Origin: Epiperipatus broadwayi
Lineage: Eukaryota > Onychophora > Udeonychophora > Euonychophora > Peripatidae
Assembly: GCA_028023455.1 (NCBI GenBank)
Contig: JAQFVV010012476.1
Span: 4,419,055-4,483,054, forward strand
Direction of reading: 5' to 3'
Length of the DNA: 64,000 nt
Shown here in pieces: positions 13,451-25,409 of this stretch. Each line of letters starts with the position of its first letter. Positions within the stretch are counted from its first letter, which is position 1. The translations under genes were made by a program, and so were the position numbers. The notes under the pieces were generated by a model. It did not search any database. It had not been told where the DNA came from and saw only the letters and a list, made by a program, of their open reading frames with translations.

Positions 13451-13677
13451 TAAACCACTAAACATCACATGATCACTATCTCTTATACTAGCACATAATT
13501 GTTGTAAACAAAGGCAAAACTCTCCATACAGTAGTGCCACCCTGTGCCAACCAGAGTAATCACTGGATGAGTAGGAACTAGATAGGGATTTTATGCACAA
13601 GCCTTCTGGCATCCATTGATTATTCAGGTTGGCACAGGATGGCACTACTGTATGGAGAGTTTTGAATTTGTCTAATG
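13451..13677. mobile_element. Family A (hammerhead-repeat) short inverted copy with target duplication
   Basis: A 227-bp insertion made of two inverted partial copies of the family A unit described at 44088-44929. The left half reads the minus-sense tail (CACATGATCACT, then CTCCATACAGTAGTGCCA). The right half reads the complement on the plus strand (GGCACTACTGTATGGAGAG). Both 3' sides point outward. Flanking CGTCATGTAT (13441-13450) and CATCATGTAT (13678-13687) form a 10-bp target duplication with one mismatch. The central junction lies just downstream of where the hammerhead would sit in a full unit, so the ribozyme core itself is absent. Confidence 0.75.
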
Positions 13678-13689
13678 CATCATGTATGT

Positions 13690-14952
13690 AAACGAAGTGT
13701 ATAAACAAAGCAGGAAGTGGTATCTTTTAATTTGCACCAACTCACTAGAGATCTTGGAACAAAATATAATAGAAGTAAGTGTATGTACAGAAATGAATAT
13801 TAATATACACATGTATCTGTGTACCAATATGAGATATAACCAATGTAAACACACTTCTCAATGAGCAGGCAACAAAAACTCTAAATTAGATTCTTAAAAC
13901 ATTCACTAGTAATACACAAATACACTAATGTTAAACATATATATTGAGTTATTTATTTATGTAGTACTATGTTTTTAATCTTTAATAATAATTAAGATTA
14001 CTCCACTACACATGTGCTGGGTAGATTTAAACATTTAATGAATATTCTCCTTTCCACACATGAGGTAAAATCTTTTGAAAAGAAAGAATGAATCCATTCT
14101 ATCTCTTTAACCTAAATGTATATGCATAGGCAAATCTTAAGCATTTGGAAATAGGAGCATGAAGATATTAAACAATCAATTTCAATTTCTTTTATTATGA
14201 TTTAATGAATGATGCTTGTAAAATCATTACAATTATGATACATCATTATTAAATGAAAGGTTAAACACACATATATAATGAGTTATTTATTTTTAAAGTA
14301 CTATTTATCACTCCACTACACATACTATAGATAGATTTAAACATTTAATGAATACTCTTCTTTACAAACACAAGATAAAGACTTGTTTGCAATATGTTTA
14401 TTTTATGAAGTAGTTTTATACCTTGCCAACCAAACATATCTCAAAAGAAATTATAAAACCAAGAGCTGTGCTATCCAGACTTAATGCCTCTTATACATGT
14501 TGTAAGCTTGAATAATCAGGGATTAATATATGGTAGTTCATTAAATCTTTATCTTCAGATTAATTTCTGGTATTCTCCTTAATAACTGAAGTTTAGAATT
14601 CAAAAATGACAGTAACACAGCTACCTGTCCAACAGTCACCTTTAATCTCATTTGAATATTCAAGTTAAAAACTTAATATTCAAAATACCATATATTTTGT
14701 GGTTGGAAGATGAGTGATTTGTTATAAGTATTCTCCTGAAAATACTCCCAATAATAATATTTTTCTTTATTCCATAAGTCATATATTGTAAATTTTACTA
14801 ATGAATGAATACTAAATGGGACTTCTATTCAGAACTATCATATTCTCATTCCATATCACTATCTGGTCGAGCTAGATTCAATGTAACTTAGATCCACTAT
14901 CTTCCTTTTATCTTTTTTAATACTGACAAGTTAATAGCATGGAGTTTTACAT
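13690..14952. other. Spacer with a diverged tandem duplication
   Basis: Segments at about 13935-14080 and 14265-14375 are diverged direct copies (shared blocks GAGTTATTTATTT, CTCCACTACACA and TAGATTTAAACATTTAATGAATA), with a period near 330 bp. No coding features are supported. Confidence 0.55.
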
Positions 14953-15482
14953 CAGATTAATATTGGTAATAATTGAAAGTTTGCAAGTCTTTCACATGCG
15001 CAATTATCTTTCAGACAGCGAATCAAATTTTTAAACAGCTGTCTTGAGAGCGCTCAGGATTCGACACACAACGGAGATTTTGACAAGAAAAGGATGATAC
15101 CAACTTTTTCTCAACTTAACTATTTATATATAAAAGCCAGTCTTAAGCATCTTGGCCTGAAATCTTGAATATATAAACATATACACTTATCATTCATTGA
15201 GTTGTTAATTTAAGATATTACAGCGCAAAATCTCAGATTTACTACACTGCAATTTTCTAGATGTTAATATAATTTATCAGCAATGTATGTAAATAATATT
15301 TGTCTAAATTACATGTTGTTAATAAATTGGTAATAATTGAAAGTTTGCAAGTCTTTCACATATGCAATTATCTTTAAGACAGCCAATCAGATTTTTAAAC
15401 AGTGTCTTAAGAGCAATCAGGCTTCGACACACAACAGAGATTTTGACAAGAAAAGGATGATACCAACCTTTTCTCAACTTAA

Positions 15483-15522
<40 letters not shown>

Positions 15523-15530
15523 TTATATTA

Positions 15531-15567
<37 letters not shown>

Positions 15568-15570
<3 letters not shown>

Positions 15571-17520
15571 TAATTCAAACAAATATATTTAACACAGTAT
15601 TCAAAATTAAATAATATATTCTTTACCAGAAGTACTTTCAATTGTTTCACTGACAATCTTTATCAACTGTTAATACAAACGTACAAAAAATAAAAACTTG
15701 CATTACCCATCATTCAATCTATTCAAATTTCCCACAATTCTGTTGTCTTTATATTAGCCGATTGTTTATTCATCAAACCACCTCTATTCCTAGATATCAT
15801 CATTGCCTCTTTAATTTTACGTTTTTCACTACACCTTTCAATTTGAATAATTTTTATATCTCTATTATTAAATTTAAAACCATAATTACATGTTTTATTA
15901 TGATCAAATATAATTGATGGAGTATTCATATTTACTGAAGATATATTTTCTTTCTGTACACGTTTATATAATGTCTTATGATCATTATATCGTTTTTGTA
16001 ATGTACATTTGGATTCCCCTATATATTTTATTCCATAACCACATTCCAACATATATATAACAGAACTTAATTCAAACTTAGAAATCTTGGCTTTGGAGTT
16101 ATTTATCATATCATTTATATTATTTGAAGAGAAAAAAGAAATTCTACACAAACCACTAAAAAGTTTATAAATTAATTTAGCTTGTTGATTAGATATAAAA
16201 GGAATAGAAATCCATTTATCACTTTTTAATTTACTTAATATTTTCTTATTATTACTCTTATTTTGATTATATTTTGTAATTGTATTATAAATAATATTCC
16301 TTCCATAACCAACATTCAACATATCAGTAATATATACATTAATATTTTCAATTTTATCACTAATAAATTTGCACAAATAATCATTTCTAAATAAAAATGA
16401 CTTCAAACCAGCTAATTTATGACTCATATGAACTTTAGAATTATATGGAATATAACCCCTAATTTCCACAGGCTTTAAAATCATATTATAATCAAACACA
16501 TTATTATTTCTTTTAATAAATATATCTAAAAACTTTATAGAATCTTCCTTCTCTTCATTTAACACCCATTTTACATTATTAATCATATTTAACTCATTAA
16601 ACAAATTAACTATTATTTCATTATGTGCACATATAAATACATCATCAACATATCTACAATATACTTTAATTCCTTTATATTTTATCTGAGACAATATCTT
16701 AACCTCATAATTAGAAATAAAAAAATTACAAAGCTGTGATACCACCGGAAGACCCATTGGCCAACCAAAATTCATTTTATAAAAGCAATCATTAAACCTA
16801 ACATATATATTATCATTCACAAATCTTAATATTTTATCAATAAAATTCCTAATATTATTATCTATAGATTTTAAAAACAAAGCTCTTTCAATAATCTCTA
16901 TTGATTCAATACGATTAATTGAACCATACATTTCAGATATGTCAAGTGTACACATAACATCATTATTATCAATTTTTATATTTTTAATCCTATTAATAAA
17001 ATCAAATGATGATGAAATCGTATAATCTCCAAATCCAAGCACATCTTGCATTATTTTTTTCAATATATCTACAAGCATTATAATAAAAAACACTACCAAA
17101 ATCAACAATTACTCTTAATGGATAACAATTTTTATGCAATTTTATATTTGCAAAGATTCTTGGAAACACTGCAGACGACGGATATAAACTGTAATATGTC
17201 TTTGCATCAATAACTTTTTCTTTTTAGCAGTCATTAAAATGTCATTAATAAATTTCATTCTATATGTATCAATATTATTTAATTCACTTTTTTCAAAACA
17301 AAGCTTCTTCATTTGATCCATAATTTTCATATTATATTCATCCTGTTTCATTACGCACATCCGTAAACCCTTGTCCTCCTTCAAACAAATTAATTTATTA
17401 CTTTTTAAAAAATTTTTAAATTCATAAATTTGTTTTAACCAAACATTATCATTTTGCTTATCAAATGTTTTATTTTTTATTTCATTAATTATTTTATTCC
17501 TATCATTTAAATAATTATGA
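15568..17520 (-). pseudogene. Penelope-like element A, left copy (RT + GIY-YIG), 3' end outward
   Basis: The main open frame (17108-15723, 461 codons) carries RT motif A TLDISEMYGSI, motif B GWPMGLPVVSQL, motif C YCRYVDDVFIC and the following KFLDIFIKR. A GIY-YIG domain then reads SSVIYMLEC...IKYIGESKC, QKRYNDH and KRKIKEAMMISR. Upstream pieces continue the same protein: LICLKEDKGLRMC at 17384-17142 and an open extension to 17520. FANIKLHK and PLRVIVDFG lie in shifted frames near 17140-17100. Two or more frameshifts therefore separate the N-terminal region from the RT. The 3' UTR ends at about 15568 against (TA)n. Catalytic residues look intact in the long frame, but the reconstructed gene is broken, so it is a recent dead copy. 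Confidence 0.92.
15626..15670 (-). ncRNA. Hammerhead-like motif in PLE A 3' UTR (left copy)
   Basis: Minus-strand order: CAG, UUGAUAA (core), an extra A, stem II GAUUGU-loop-ACAAUU (6 bp with one G-U), GAAA, then GUACUU, then CUGG pairing with CAG as helix I. Helix III is AG-UA-CU, a self-complementary hexamer AGUACU. The core departs from CUGANGA at C3 to U and G8 to A, a change that would keep a U3-A8 pair. It lies about 55 nt after the GIY-YIG stop. It is classed as a structural variant; activity is unknown. Confidence 0.55.
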
Positions 17521-18656
17521 GGTTAAGATATTGTCTCAGATAAAATATAAAGGAATTAAAGTATATTGTAGATATGTTGATGATGTATTTATATGTGCAC
17601 ATAATGAAATAATAGTTAATTTGTTTAATGAGTTAAATATGATTAATAATGTAAATGGGTGTTAAATGAAGAGAAGGAAGATTCTATAAAGTTTTTAGAT
17701 ATATTTATTAAAAGAAATAATAATGTGTTTGATTATAATATGATTTTAAAGCCTGTGGAAATTAGGGGTTATATTCCATATAATTCTAAAGTTCATATGA
17801 GTCATAAATTAGCTGGTTTGAAGTCATTTTTATTTAGAAATGATTATTTGTGCAAATTTATTAGTGATAAAATTGAAAATATTAATATATATATTACTGA
17901 TATGTTGAATGTTGGTTATGGAAGGAATATTATTTATAATACAATTACAAAATATAATCAAAATAAGAGTAATAATAAGAAAATATTAAGTAAATTAAAA
18001 AGTGATAAATGGATTTCTATTCCTTTTATATCTAATCAACAAGCTAAATTAATTTATAAACTTTTTAGTGGTTTGTGTAGAATTTCTTTTTTCTCTTCAA
18101 ATAATATAAATGATATGATAAATAACTCCAAAGCCAAAATTTCTAAGTTTGAATTAAGTTCTGTTATATATATGTTGGAATGTGGTTGTGGAATAAAATA
18201 TATAGGGGAATCCAAATGTACATTACAAAAACGATATAATGATCACAAGACATTATATAAATGTGTACAGAAAGAAAATATATCTTCAGTAAATATGAAT
18301 ACTCCATCAATTATATTTGATCATAATAAAACATGTAATTATGGTTTTAAATTTAATAATAGAGATATAAAAATTATTCAAATTGAAAGGTGTAGTGAAA
18401 AACGTAAAATTAAAGAGGCAATGATGATATCTAGGAATAGAGGTGGTTTGATGAATAAACAATCGGCTAATATAAAGACAACAGAATTGTGGGAAATTTG
18501 AATAGATTGAATGATGGGTAATGCAAGTTTTTATTTTTTGTACGTTTGTATTAACAGTTGATAAAGATTGTCAGTGAAACAATTGAAAGTATTTCTGGTA
18601 AAGAATATATTATTTAATTTTTGAATACTGTGTTAAATATATTTGTTTGAATTATT
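17512..18656 (+). pseudogene. Penelope-like element A, right copy, 5'-truncated and head-to-head with the left copy
   Basis: A near-identical inverted copy of the 3' part of the left PLE. It starts inside the RT (around VKILSQIKYKGIKVYCRYVDDVFIC), loses one base near 17655 (relative to the left copy), then stays open from 17659 to 18501 through the GIY-YIG domain (VIYMLECGCGIKYIGESKC). Its 3' end at about 18656 points away from the left copy. At the junction (17512-17520) about eight bases, TAATTATG, are common to both partners, a microhomology join. The two copies differ by only a few substitutions, so they were probably inserted together or derive from one source element. Confidence 0.92.
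18554..18598 (+). ncRNA. Hammerhead-like motif in PLE A 3' UTR (right copy)
   Basis: Same structure as 15626-15670 on the opposite strand: CAG, UUGAUAA, stem II GAUUGU/ACAAUU, GAAA. Here the helix III hexamer is AGUAUU (C to U, giving G-U), followed by CUGG. Confidence 0.5.
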
Positions 18657-18659
18657 ATT

Positions 18660-18695
18660 ATATAATTTAAAAATACAGACATTTAATGGTTGTAG

Positions 18696-18756
<61 letters not shown>
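18660..18756. repeat. (TA)n tract bordering the PLE pair
   Basis: About 50 bp of TA repeats near 18701-18755, mirrored by (TA)n at 15488-15567. The interrupted family E unit carries TATTTATATATA at the same point in its uninterrupted copy (15120-15131), so the PLE pair most likely entered this TA-rich site. Confidence 0.85.
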
Positions 18757-18759
<3 letters not shown>

Positions 18760-19080
18760 CAGTCTTAAGTGGTCTGAAAGCTTGAATATATAAACATATA
18801 CACTTATCATTCATTGTGTTATTAATTTAAGATATGTTTATGTTTATGTGTATATGTTTATATATTCAAGCTTTCAGGCCAAGATGCTTAAGACTGGCTT
18901 ATATATATAAATAGTTAAGTTGAGAAAAGGTTGGTATCATCCTTTTTTTGCCAAAATCTCTGCCATGTGTCAAAGCCTGGTCACTCTTAAGACAGTTGTT
19001 TAAAAATCTGATTGGCTGTCTGAGAGATAATTGCACATGTGAAAGACTTACAAACTTTCAATTATTATCAGATTAATATT

Positions 19081-20969
19081 TTGAATCCAAAACAACTTTC
19101 TTTTATAGTTAACATGAAGACATTTACTCAGAGTCATCTATTGTAAGCTTCAGTAATTAAAAGTTATAATACAATTCTGTTGTTTTACTCACATCTGTAA
19201 ATAGTGCAATAGACCCACTTTTTGTATATTTATTTTTTACATGCTTGATTATAACAACAACAATCACAAACAGTTGTGCCTGCCAATTAAACTTTGCATC
19301 TCTTAGATATGTTTTATTTTTAATTGCAGAAATGCTTATTTTTTTAAATATAAATCCATTAAAAACATTTCTTATTAAAAATGATTGAATCTAGTCAGCC
19401 ATTGTGTTTTAAATATTTATTGAAGGGCCCTAAAACTGTATAATTAAAAAATGGCTGTCAAATTTGGTAGGCAAAATAATACATAATGGCTTATTTCTAA
19501 GAAATTGGATTACCAGAAGTGTTGATACTGAAAATTCTCTGAAACCATATTTACCAAAATGTAAACAATGTACCTCAGCCTTTCAACCATGCAGGATAAA
19601 ATAAGTGTCTTTATTACTTGGAAGTTTACAGAAAGTTTGAGAGGCAGTAGTGACAAAATTTCAGAGTCTGAACTACCATGGTGCTAAATGATACAGCATG
19701 CTAAAATGAATGTTGTAAATATATTAAAACAAATGGATACTTTAGTTCAGCTAAAATCCTGCAATAGATTATTGTGTTTATTAAATCTTTCAATGAGGTT
19801 AAATATTATGTTGCCATATTCAACTACGAAATAATAGTTTATTGCTCACATGTTTTTGGAATACAGTAGGTTGAAAGATGAATCATAAACCATGAATTGA
19901 GTTCCACAGTCTGCCTGCCTATCACTGTATCAAAATTATGCAGGGCAACTATAAAAATGCATCATACTGATATGCATGATATTACCACATGGCAGAAAAA
20001 AACCATTAATTTTATACTCATTTATTTAACATTTTTTACTGATAGTCATTATGCATAGAATCTATCATACAGTTCATTTCTCAACATGTCATGTGATATT
20101 TGAATGCCCAGATGGCTCATTGAGTATTTACAAATTTTATTCTAGTGACCAAACTGAACAATTTTTTTAAACATCTGAGAATTGATCCAGAACATGAGTC
20201 CACTGCTCTTTCATTGGAATAAAACCCAGAACAAAAATGCTTGAATAATATAAAAGTCTTCAGTTAAGTCCAATTTGTGCTCATTTCATAGATGGATGAC
20301 CTAACTATTACAAAATGATTTATTAATTTATTAATCCAATCTTTGTTGAATTGGACCTGGAAACCAATAAACAATGCAAAAATAAGGTTTATAGATTGAA
20401 TTTGATCATTGTTTACATGGGGAAGATAAACCTCCATCTATATAACAATAATTATCTCAAAGATATTTTAAGGAAGTGTAATGTCATTTGTTTCCATTGG
20501 AAAAATCTGGCAGAGAATGGAATACATTAGATGTGGTATTGAATTATTTTAGAAAGAGAATTTTTCTTTTGAAAAAATTAAATGTCACCATTATAAATTA
20601 TCAAATAAGCAGAAAACTGGACAGCATGTTTTATATATGAATGTATCTGTGGTGGACAGATTAATTCGTACAATCACCATTAATCTTGTTTTTAGGGCAT
20701 TTTTTCTCTTTTCTTTGGGGGAGGGGAGGGTAGAATAGCCATATTCATTTATGCATTGTTATTTATTATTAATTATTATTTGTAAGACTGATACTATTAC
20801 AGTAGTTTTAAGAGGTTTTTTTACACTTGCATGTGGTTACAATTCTTGTGATACATTGACCATAAAGGACTTTGCTAGTAGATAATGCACTCATCATTAT
20901 GATAATCCAAGAATAACATAATTGTCCAGTCTTTTTTTTTGTTTTCCTATTAGAATATTTTTAACTTAC
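19081..20969. other. Spacer, nothing recognised
   Basis: No family, exon-like structure or RNA gene could be supported here. Confidence 0.5.
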
Positions 20970-20971
20970 CT

Positions 20972-21186
20972 AGAAGCTAAAGTCTCCATACAGTAGCACT
21001 ACTCAATGAAGCCCAGAGTAATCAATAGATGCAAGAAGGTTTTTGTATAAAATCCTTATCTATTGCCTATCATTTATTATTCTGGCTTGCACTGAGTGGT
21101 GCTACTATATGTGGAGTTTAGCCTCTGTGTAAACAGTTTGTGTAAGCATAAATATTAGTGATCATGTGATGTTCAGTGGTTTAATA
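20972..21186. mobile_element. Family A short inverted copy
   Basis: A hairpin-type copy. The left arm reads CTCCATACAGTAGCACTAC and the right arm the complement (GTGGTGCTACTATATGTGGAG). The conserved family tail TGATCATGTGATGTT follows at about 21158-21172. Its central junction is again close to where the ribozyme would lie. No ribozyme core is retained. Confidence 0.65.
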
Positions 21187-21329
21187 TTTTAGCCTATGAA
21201 GATGCAGCTTTGCAATTAATTTATCCATATATAGGAAATCATTAATCCTACATAAAAAAAAAACATAACTACAAATTCGTCCAGGAAAATGGATATGGCA
21301 ATATTGAATCGGGATTTATTAAGAACTAC

Positions 21330-22285
21330 CAGATGACATTAATGATTACTCAAGTTTACACAAGGTGGCAGTACTAATATAAGAGAACAAATTTTCTATT
21401 TAAAAGCAATTTGTAGGCATAGATTGTGTGATGTTTTGTTGGTGCTATAACAATATTGGTCAAGAAATTTAGGTGTGTAGAGGTATTAAAAAATAGAATA
21501 TTAAATATAACAATGCAAGAAAATTGACTCAGATTCAAAACATTGACATGTTTTTAATTGCAGGCTCAAAACAGAATAAATAGTGATTTCTGGAGAATTT
21601 TAGGTGCATGAGATAGTTTGGGATATATGTAAAATAGAACTGGATACAAATTTATTAAACATTGCTGTCAAATAGAACTGGATACAAATTTATTAAACAT
21701 TGCTGTCATTATTTGCCCAAGCTTATCCAAATGGCAAAACCAAACTAGAAAAAACATATCTGCTCTTTAAAAGTTATGTATAGGCATAGCCCATGTGTCA
21801 AGTTGTTTTGTTATAATAATCCTGGCCAAGAAATGTAGCTGTCTTCTTTTACTAAAAAAATTAAGAACACTAAAATATATAGATACTGAACTGGTGGCTG
21901 ATCTATATAACAATGCAAAGGATTTGGCTTAGATATAAAATATTAAGGTGTTTTTGAGTTTCACGTTAATAATTTGTTAATTTAAAAAAGGAGTAAATTG
22001 TTTTCTGGTGGAAAAGTGCATGATATCTAAAAAAAATCCGTTGCATTAGATCCTGATCCAAAACTTTTTACTTGGGACAGTCATAAGTTAGATACTAGTT
22101 TTGGGGCATGGGTTGTGCAGTGCTGGATTAGCATTTATTATAGTCCTACCTACCATCTGTCATCTATTGATTACTCAAGCTTACACCAGGTTGCAGAATT
22201 GGAGTAAGAAAATGGCTTTGTTTTTTTAACAATTATGAATAGGCAGAATCAAGTGTATATTGCTGGTGTTATACTATTGACTACT
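21330..22285 (+). repeat. Diverged tandem repeat, about 400-bp units
   Basis: Three units begin near 21340, 21715 and 22150. They share the order 'gattactcaagcttacac..ggtggca', 'taggcatag', and a 'tgttttgttggtgctataac'-like block, then a further A-rich part in the first two units. The first segment resembles the 3' part of family A and of the 185-bp satellite at 62553-63105. A perfect 38-bp duplication lies inside at 21632-21707. Confidence 0.6.
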
Positions 22286-22299
22286 ATATATATATATAA

Positions 22300-22980
22300 G
22301 AGATTTTTTTCATATATAATAATAATAATTATCAACTTGACCGCAAAAAAATATTTCCGCTGATTGCTTAAATAAAAAAGTTAAGTTCTTCACGATGTCT
22401 TAAACATTGAAGTATTTTTCTAAGTTCTATTCAGTGGATAAAAATGAGTCGTTGAATCATCCATTTAGAATGATTAATGAGAAGTCTGCAAATCTTATAT
22501 ACATTGTAGAATAGCGCTTTATAAGAAGAGATCAAGATAAAAAAGAGAGGGGGGATTCATTTTTTATCTATTCCTATTTAAAATCATTAATTTCTTAAAG
22601 AGGAAAAAAAAAGGTAATAGATATGTCAAGCTTTTTATTCTCTTCACATTCTCTTAGAGAGGCAGAATCAAGAACTTAGAGAACGGAATTATTGTAAAAT
22701 AGAATTGACAAGATTTTTATTACTATTATTTTGTCAATTTTATCAACATTTATTTATCAAAAAAAGATATTAGATGTTTTACGTAATAACAGAAAGTGTG
22801 AATATACTCTTGTACTTAGCGCGACGCTATTTTCACCTTCTCACAGTATTTATTATATATATAATATAGATTTAAAATAATGTAAAAGCCTTAAATAATA
22901 GGATGCATACCGGAAGTACCATTCGCAATCAAACGAGTGTGGCTATATCATCTCCAGAAAAAACAGTTAAAAAGTCAAAA
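22300..22980. other. Spacer, somewhat richer in CpG
   Basis: No gene is recognised. CpG dinucleotides (for example TAGCGCGACGC near 22818) are more frequent than in the surroundings. Confidence 0.4.
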
Positions 22981-22983
22981 CAA

Positions 22984-22984
<1 letters not shown>

Positions 22985-23079
<95 letters not shown>

Positions 23080-23080
23080 G
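22985..23080. repeat. (AAT)n microsatellite
   Basis: A pure AAT array of about 95 bp. It yields a spurious poly-Asn frame. Confidence 0.95.
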
Positions 23081-23305
23081 TATTATGTAACTTCCTTATA
23101 CTGAATGTTTATTATACATGTAAGTAGAGGGATTTGAACTCAGGATTTTTCAGTCTATTTGCCCTTCACTCCTTCTTAAGCAAGCAATACACATGACCAC
23201 GCGCATAAGAAAAATATACGTGATCCTTAATATCCGTATTTTGTGCAGAATCAGAACTCGTCAGTTGGATCAGATTATAATCGTCCACAAATATATACAA
23301 TTAGT
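23080..23305 (-). repeat. Family D hammerhead-type dispersed repeat
   Basis: One of about nine related copies in the window. In plus orientation it reads from 'actgaatgtttattata' through 'gggatttgaactcaggattttt', 'acacatgaccac' and 'tcagttggatcaga'. On the minus strand the core CUGACGA is kept (position 7 is free in hammerheads) and helix III contains AUACGGAU, but the GAAA block has changed to an A-rich string, so this copy is dead. Confidence 0.65.
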
Positions 23306-23667
23306 GTTCGGATTATATTTCCTCAAACTTCAACAGACAAGCTTTAATCTTCTCACTTTTCCAACTATTTAATCATCCATTTCATTGTACAACTGACAAT
23401 GGAATGGTCAAAACTCTTATTAGATTTGACACCCATTTAGATATTATATCAATCTAATCTCTCATATTATTAGACCATTATATATATATCCATTATATAT
23501 ATATTAATAAGAGATGGATGGGCTGAAGTTATATTAGGATGTAATCTATTTTCTAAGCAATATGTAATTCTAATGCGGTATGTAACTTCCTTATATATAT
23601 ATACTGAGTCGTTCGTATAAATATAAATAGAGGGATTAGAATTCAGAATTTTAGTCTCTTCATGTTC

Positions 23668-23772
<105 letters not shown>

Positions 23773-24488
23773 CAACCACAACCACAAATACAACAATAAA
23801 GTATTAGAGATGAGTTTTGCTTCGACTATATAAGCCAATCTATGGAACATAAATATATCTACCAATACAACACATTCTGTTCAATTGGTCATTTTGTTTC
23901 ACTGTCATTTAACTTCTACAAAAAATGTTCATTTCCGAAATACTTCAATTCCATTTCCAGTTGATGTTCGGCAATGTATTCTATAATTTGCCATTTCTTC
24001 AAATTAAAATAATCTTCACTGCACTTCTTTAGAATGTCTTTGAGTTAATCTTTATAACATAAATGGAGTCTACTTTCTCCATGAAACCCATACTTAAGTT
24101 CATAATAAAACTCTCTTTCAATTAGCTTTGAATGATAATTGGTTTAACATGTCTAACCCAAGGAGAACGTGATTTGTATCAGTGGAATCTACAGTATTAT
24201 ATCCAGCAAAAAAAAAACATATTGATCGATTTCAAATTTTTGCTATTCTTGAAAATTTTAAAAAACTTTCTTAAATAAAAATGTCCTAATAGGTTTATGT
24301 TATATCAGTAAAATATCCAAGTCTCACATCCACATAAAGAAACAATTCTCTATAAGGTTGATTTAATTGGAGTAATTATTTCACTGTGATGAGAGACCAT
24401 AATTTAACACTCGTTAAAAGATATTATATTTATTATTATACATGATATTAATAAGAACATACATAATATTAATACTAATATACAAGAT

Positions 24489-24612
24489 ATTAAAACAGGC
24501 AAAACTCACTATATGTATTGCTACACACAACAAGCTAGAGTAATCAATAGTAAGTTTTACCTGTTTTAATAACAGTTGTAAGCAAGCATAAGAAATGGTG
24601 ATCATGTGATAT
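24489..24612. mobile_element. Family A mini inverted copy
   Basis: It begins TTAAAACAGGCAAAACTC and ends with the family tail GGTGATCATGTGATAT. The two halves are inverted partial copies (CTGTTTTAA at 24562-24570 mirrors the start). Too short to hold a ribozyme core. Confidence 0.6.
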
Positions 24613-24699
24613 TTATACATGATAATATTGATATTAATAAATAATCATAACTTTTAATTATTTGTAATTAAAATGGAAATATACCTTTCAGTGATTATA

Positions 24700-24701
24700 A
24701 T

Positions 24702-24764
<63 letters not shown>

Positions 24765-24773
24765 CATAATAAT

Positions 24774-24836
<63 letters not shown>

Positions 24837-24846
24837 CATCATCATC
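24700..24846. repeat. (AAT)n/(ATC)n microsatellite
   Basis: A nearly pure AAT array of about 145 bp with an interruption at about 24763-24776, ending in ATC repeats. It gives spurious poly-Ile frames. Confidence 0.95.
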
Positions 24847-24989
24847 AAACCTATATCATGCCTTGATTCCTGATTCATTATGCCACATATAAATAGCTTC
24901 AAACATTATAGTTATATATTTAAGACCGGTTTTTCTTTCAAATTTTAGATTTTTCATCAATAATAATAACATTTGCTTTCATTACAACA

Positions 24990-25405
24990 TGTAAAAGCTG
25001 TATAATACAAATCCACTTGGTAAATGGAGGGTTTTGAACTTAAGATTTTTAGTATATATTCATTCTTCATTCCATTTCAAACAAACCAATATTTATGACC
25101 ACCCATATGTGAAAAAGATAAATGGTCTCCAATGTATGTATTTCATGCAGAACCAGCTCTCACCAATTGGACCAGATCATAATCTCCTACACACGTATAC
25201 AATATTGTATATATATATGAGCTTGTGATGTGACCCAAATGATGAGTGCCAGTTCTGCATAAAATAGGTTTTTTATGATTCATTCATCTTTTTCACATGT
25301 ATGTGGTCATGAGTATTGGTTGCATGAGATGGAATGAAGGATGAATATAGACTAAAAATCCTAAGTTCAAATCTCTCTATTTACTATAGTAAACATTCAG
25401 TATAC
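24990..25405. mobile_element. Family D inverted pair, 3' ends outward
   Basis: The left copy (24990-25205) has the ribozyme sense on the minus strand. The right copy (25215-25405) has it on the plus strand, with the junction in a TATATATA stretch. The right copy preserves a 4-bp stem II (GUGC-loop-GCAU) but has AUGAUGA at the core. The left copy reads UUGGUGA. Both cores are mutated. The pair is useful as evidence for the architecture and for the original stem II. Confidence 0.65.
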
Positions 25406-25409
25406 TGAC

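Larger units (their letters stand above)
14965..19068. mobile_element. Compound 'family E' tandem/inverted element (target duplication CAGATTAATATT), later invaded by a PLE pair
   Basis: Direct 12-bp repeats CAGATTAATATT at 14953-14964 and 19069-19080 flank the whole structure. Inside are two direct copies of a 364-bp unit (starts 14962 and 15326) and then an inverted partial copy (18840-19068). The second copy is interrupted in its internal (TA)n tract by a PLE pair and resumes at about 18757 (CAGTCTTAAGTGGTCTGAAAG). Without the PLEs the element would be roughly a 0.95-kb tandem-plus-palindrome. This is the same plan as the family A element at 44088-44929. No protein is encoded by the E unit itself. 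A weak hammerhead-like motif is discussed under rejected items. Confidence 0.75.

Noticed and set aside
14965-15050. Possible hammerhead in family E (minus strand CUGNNAGA, then GUGAAAGACUU)
   Set aside because: The core has one base too many and stem II is irregular in all three copies. It is suggestive next to PLE A/B (GAAAGUACUU) but too weak to annotate.
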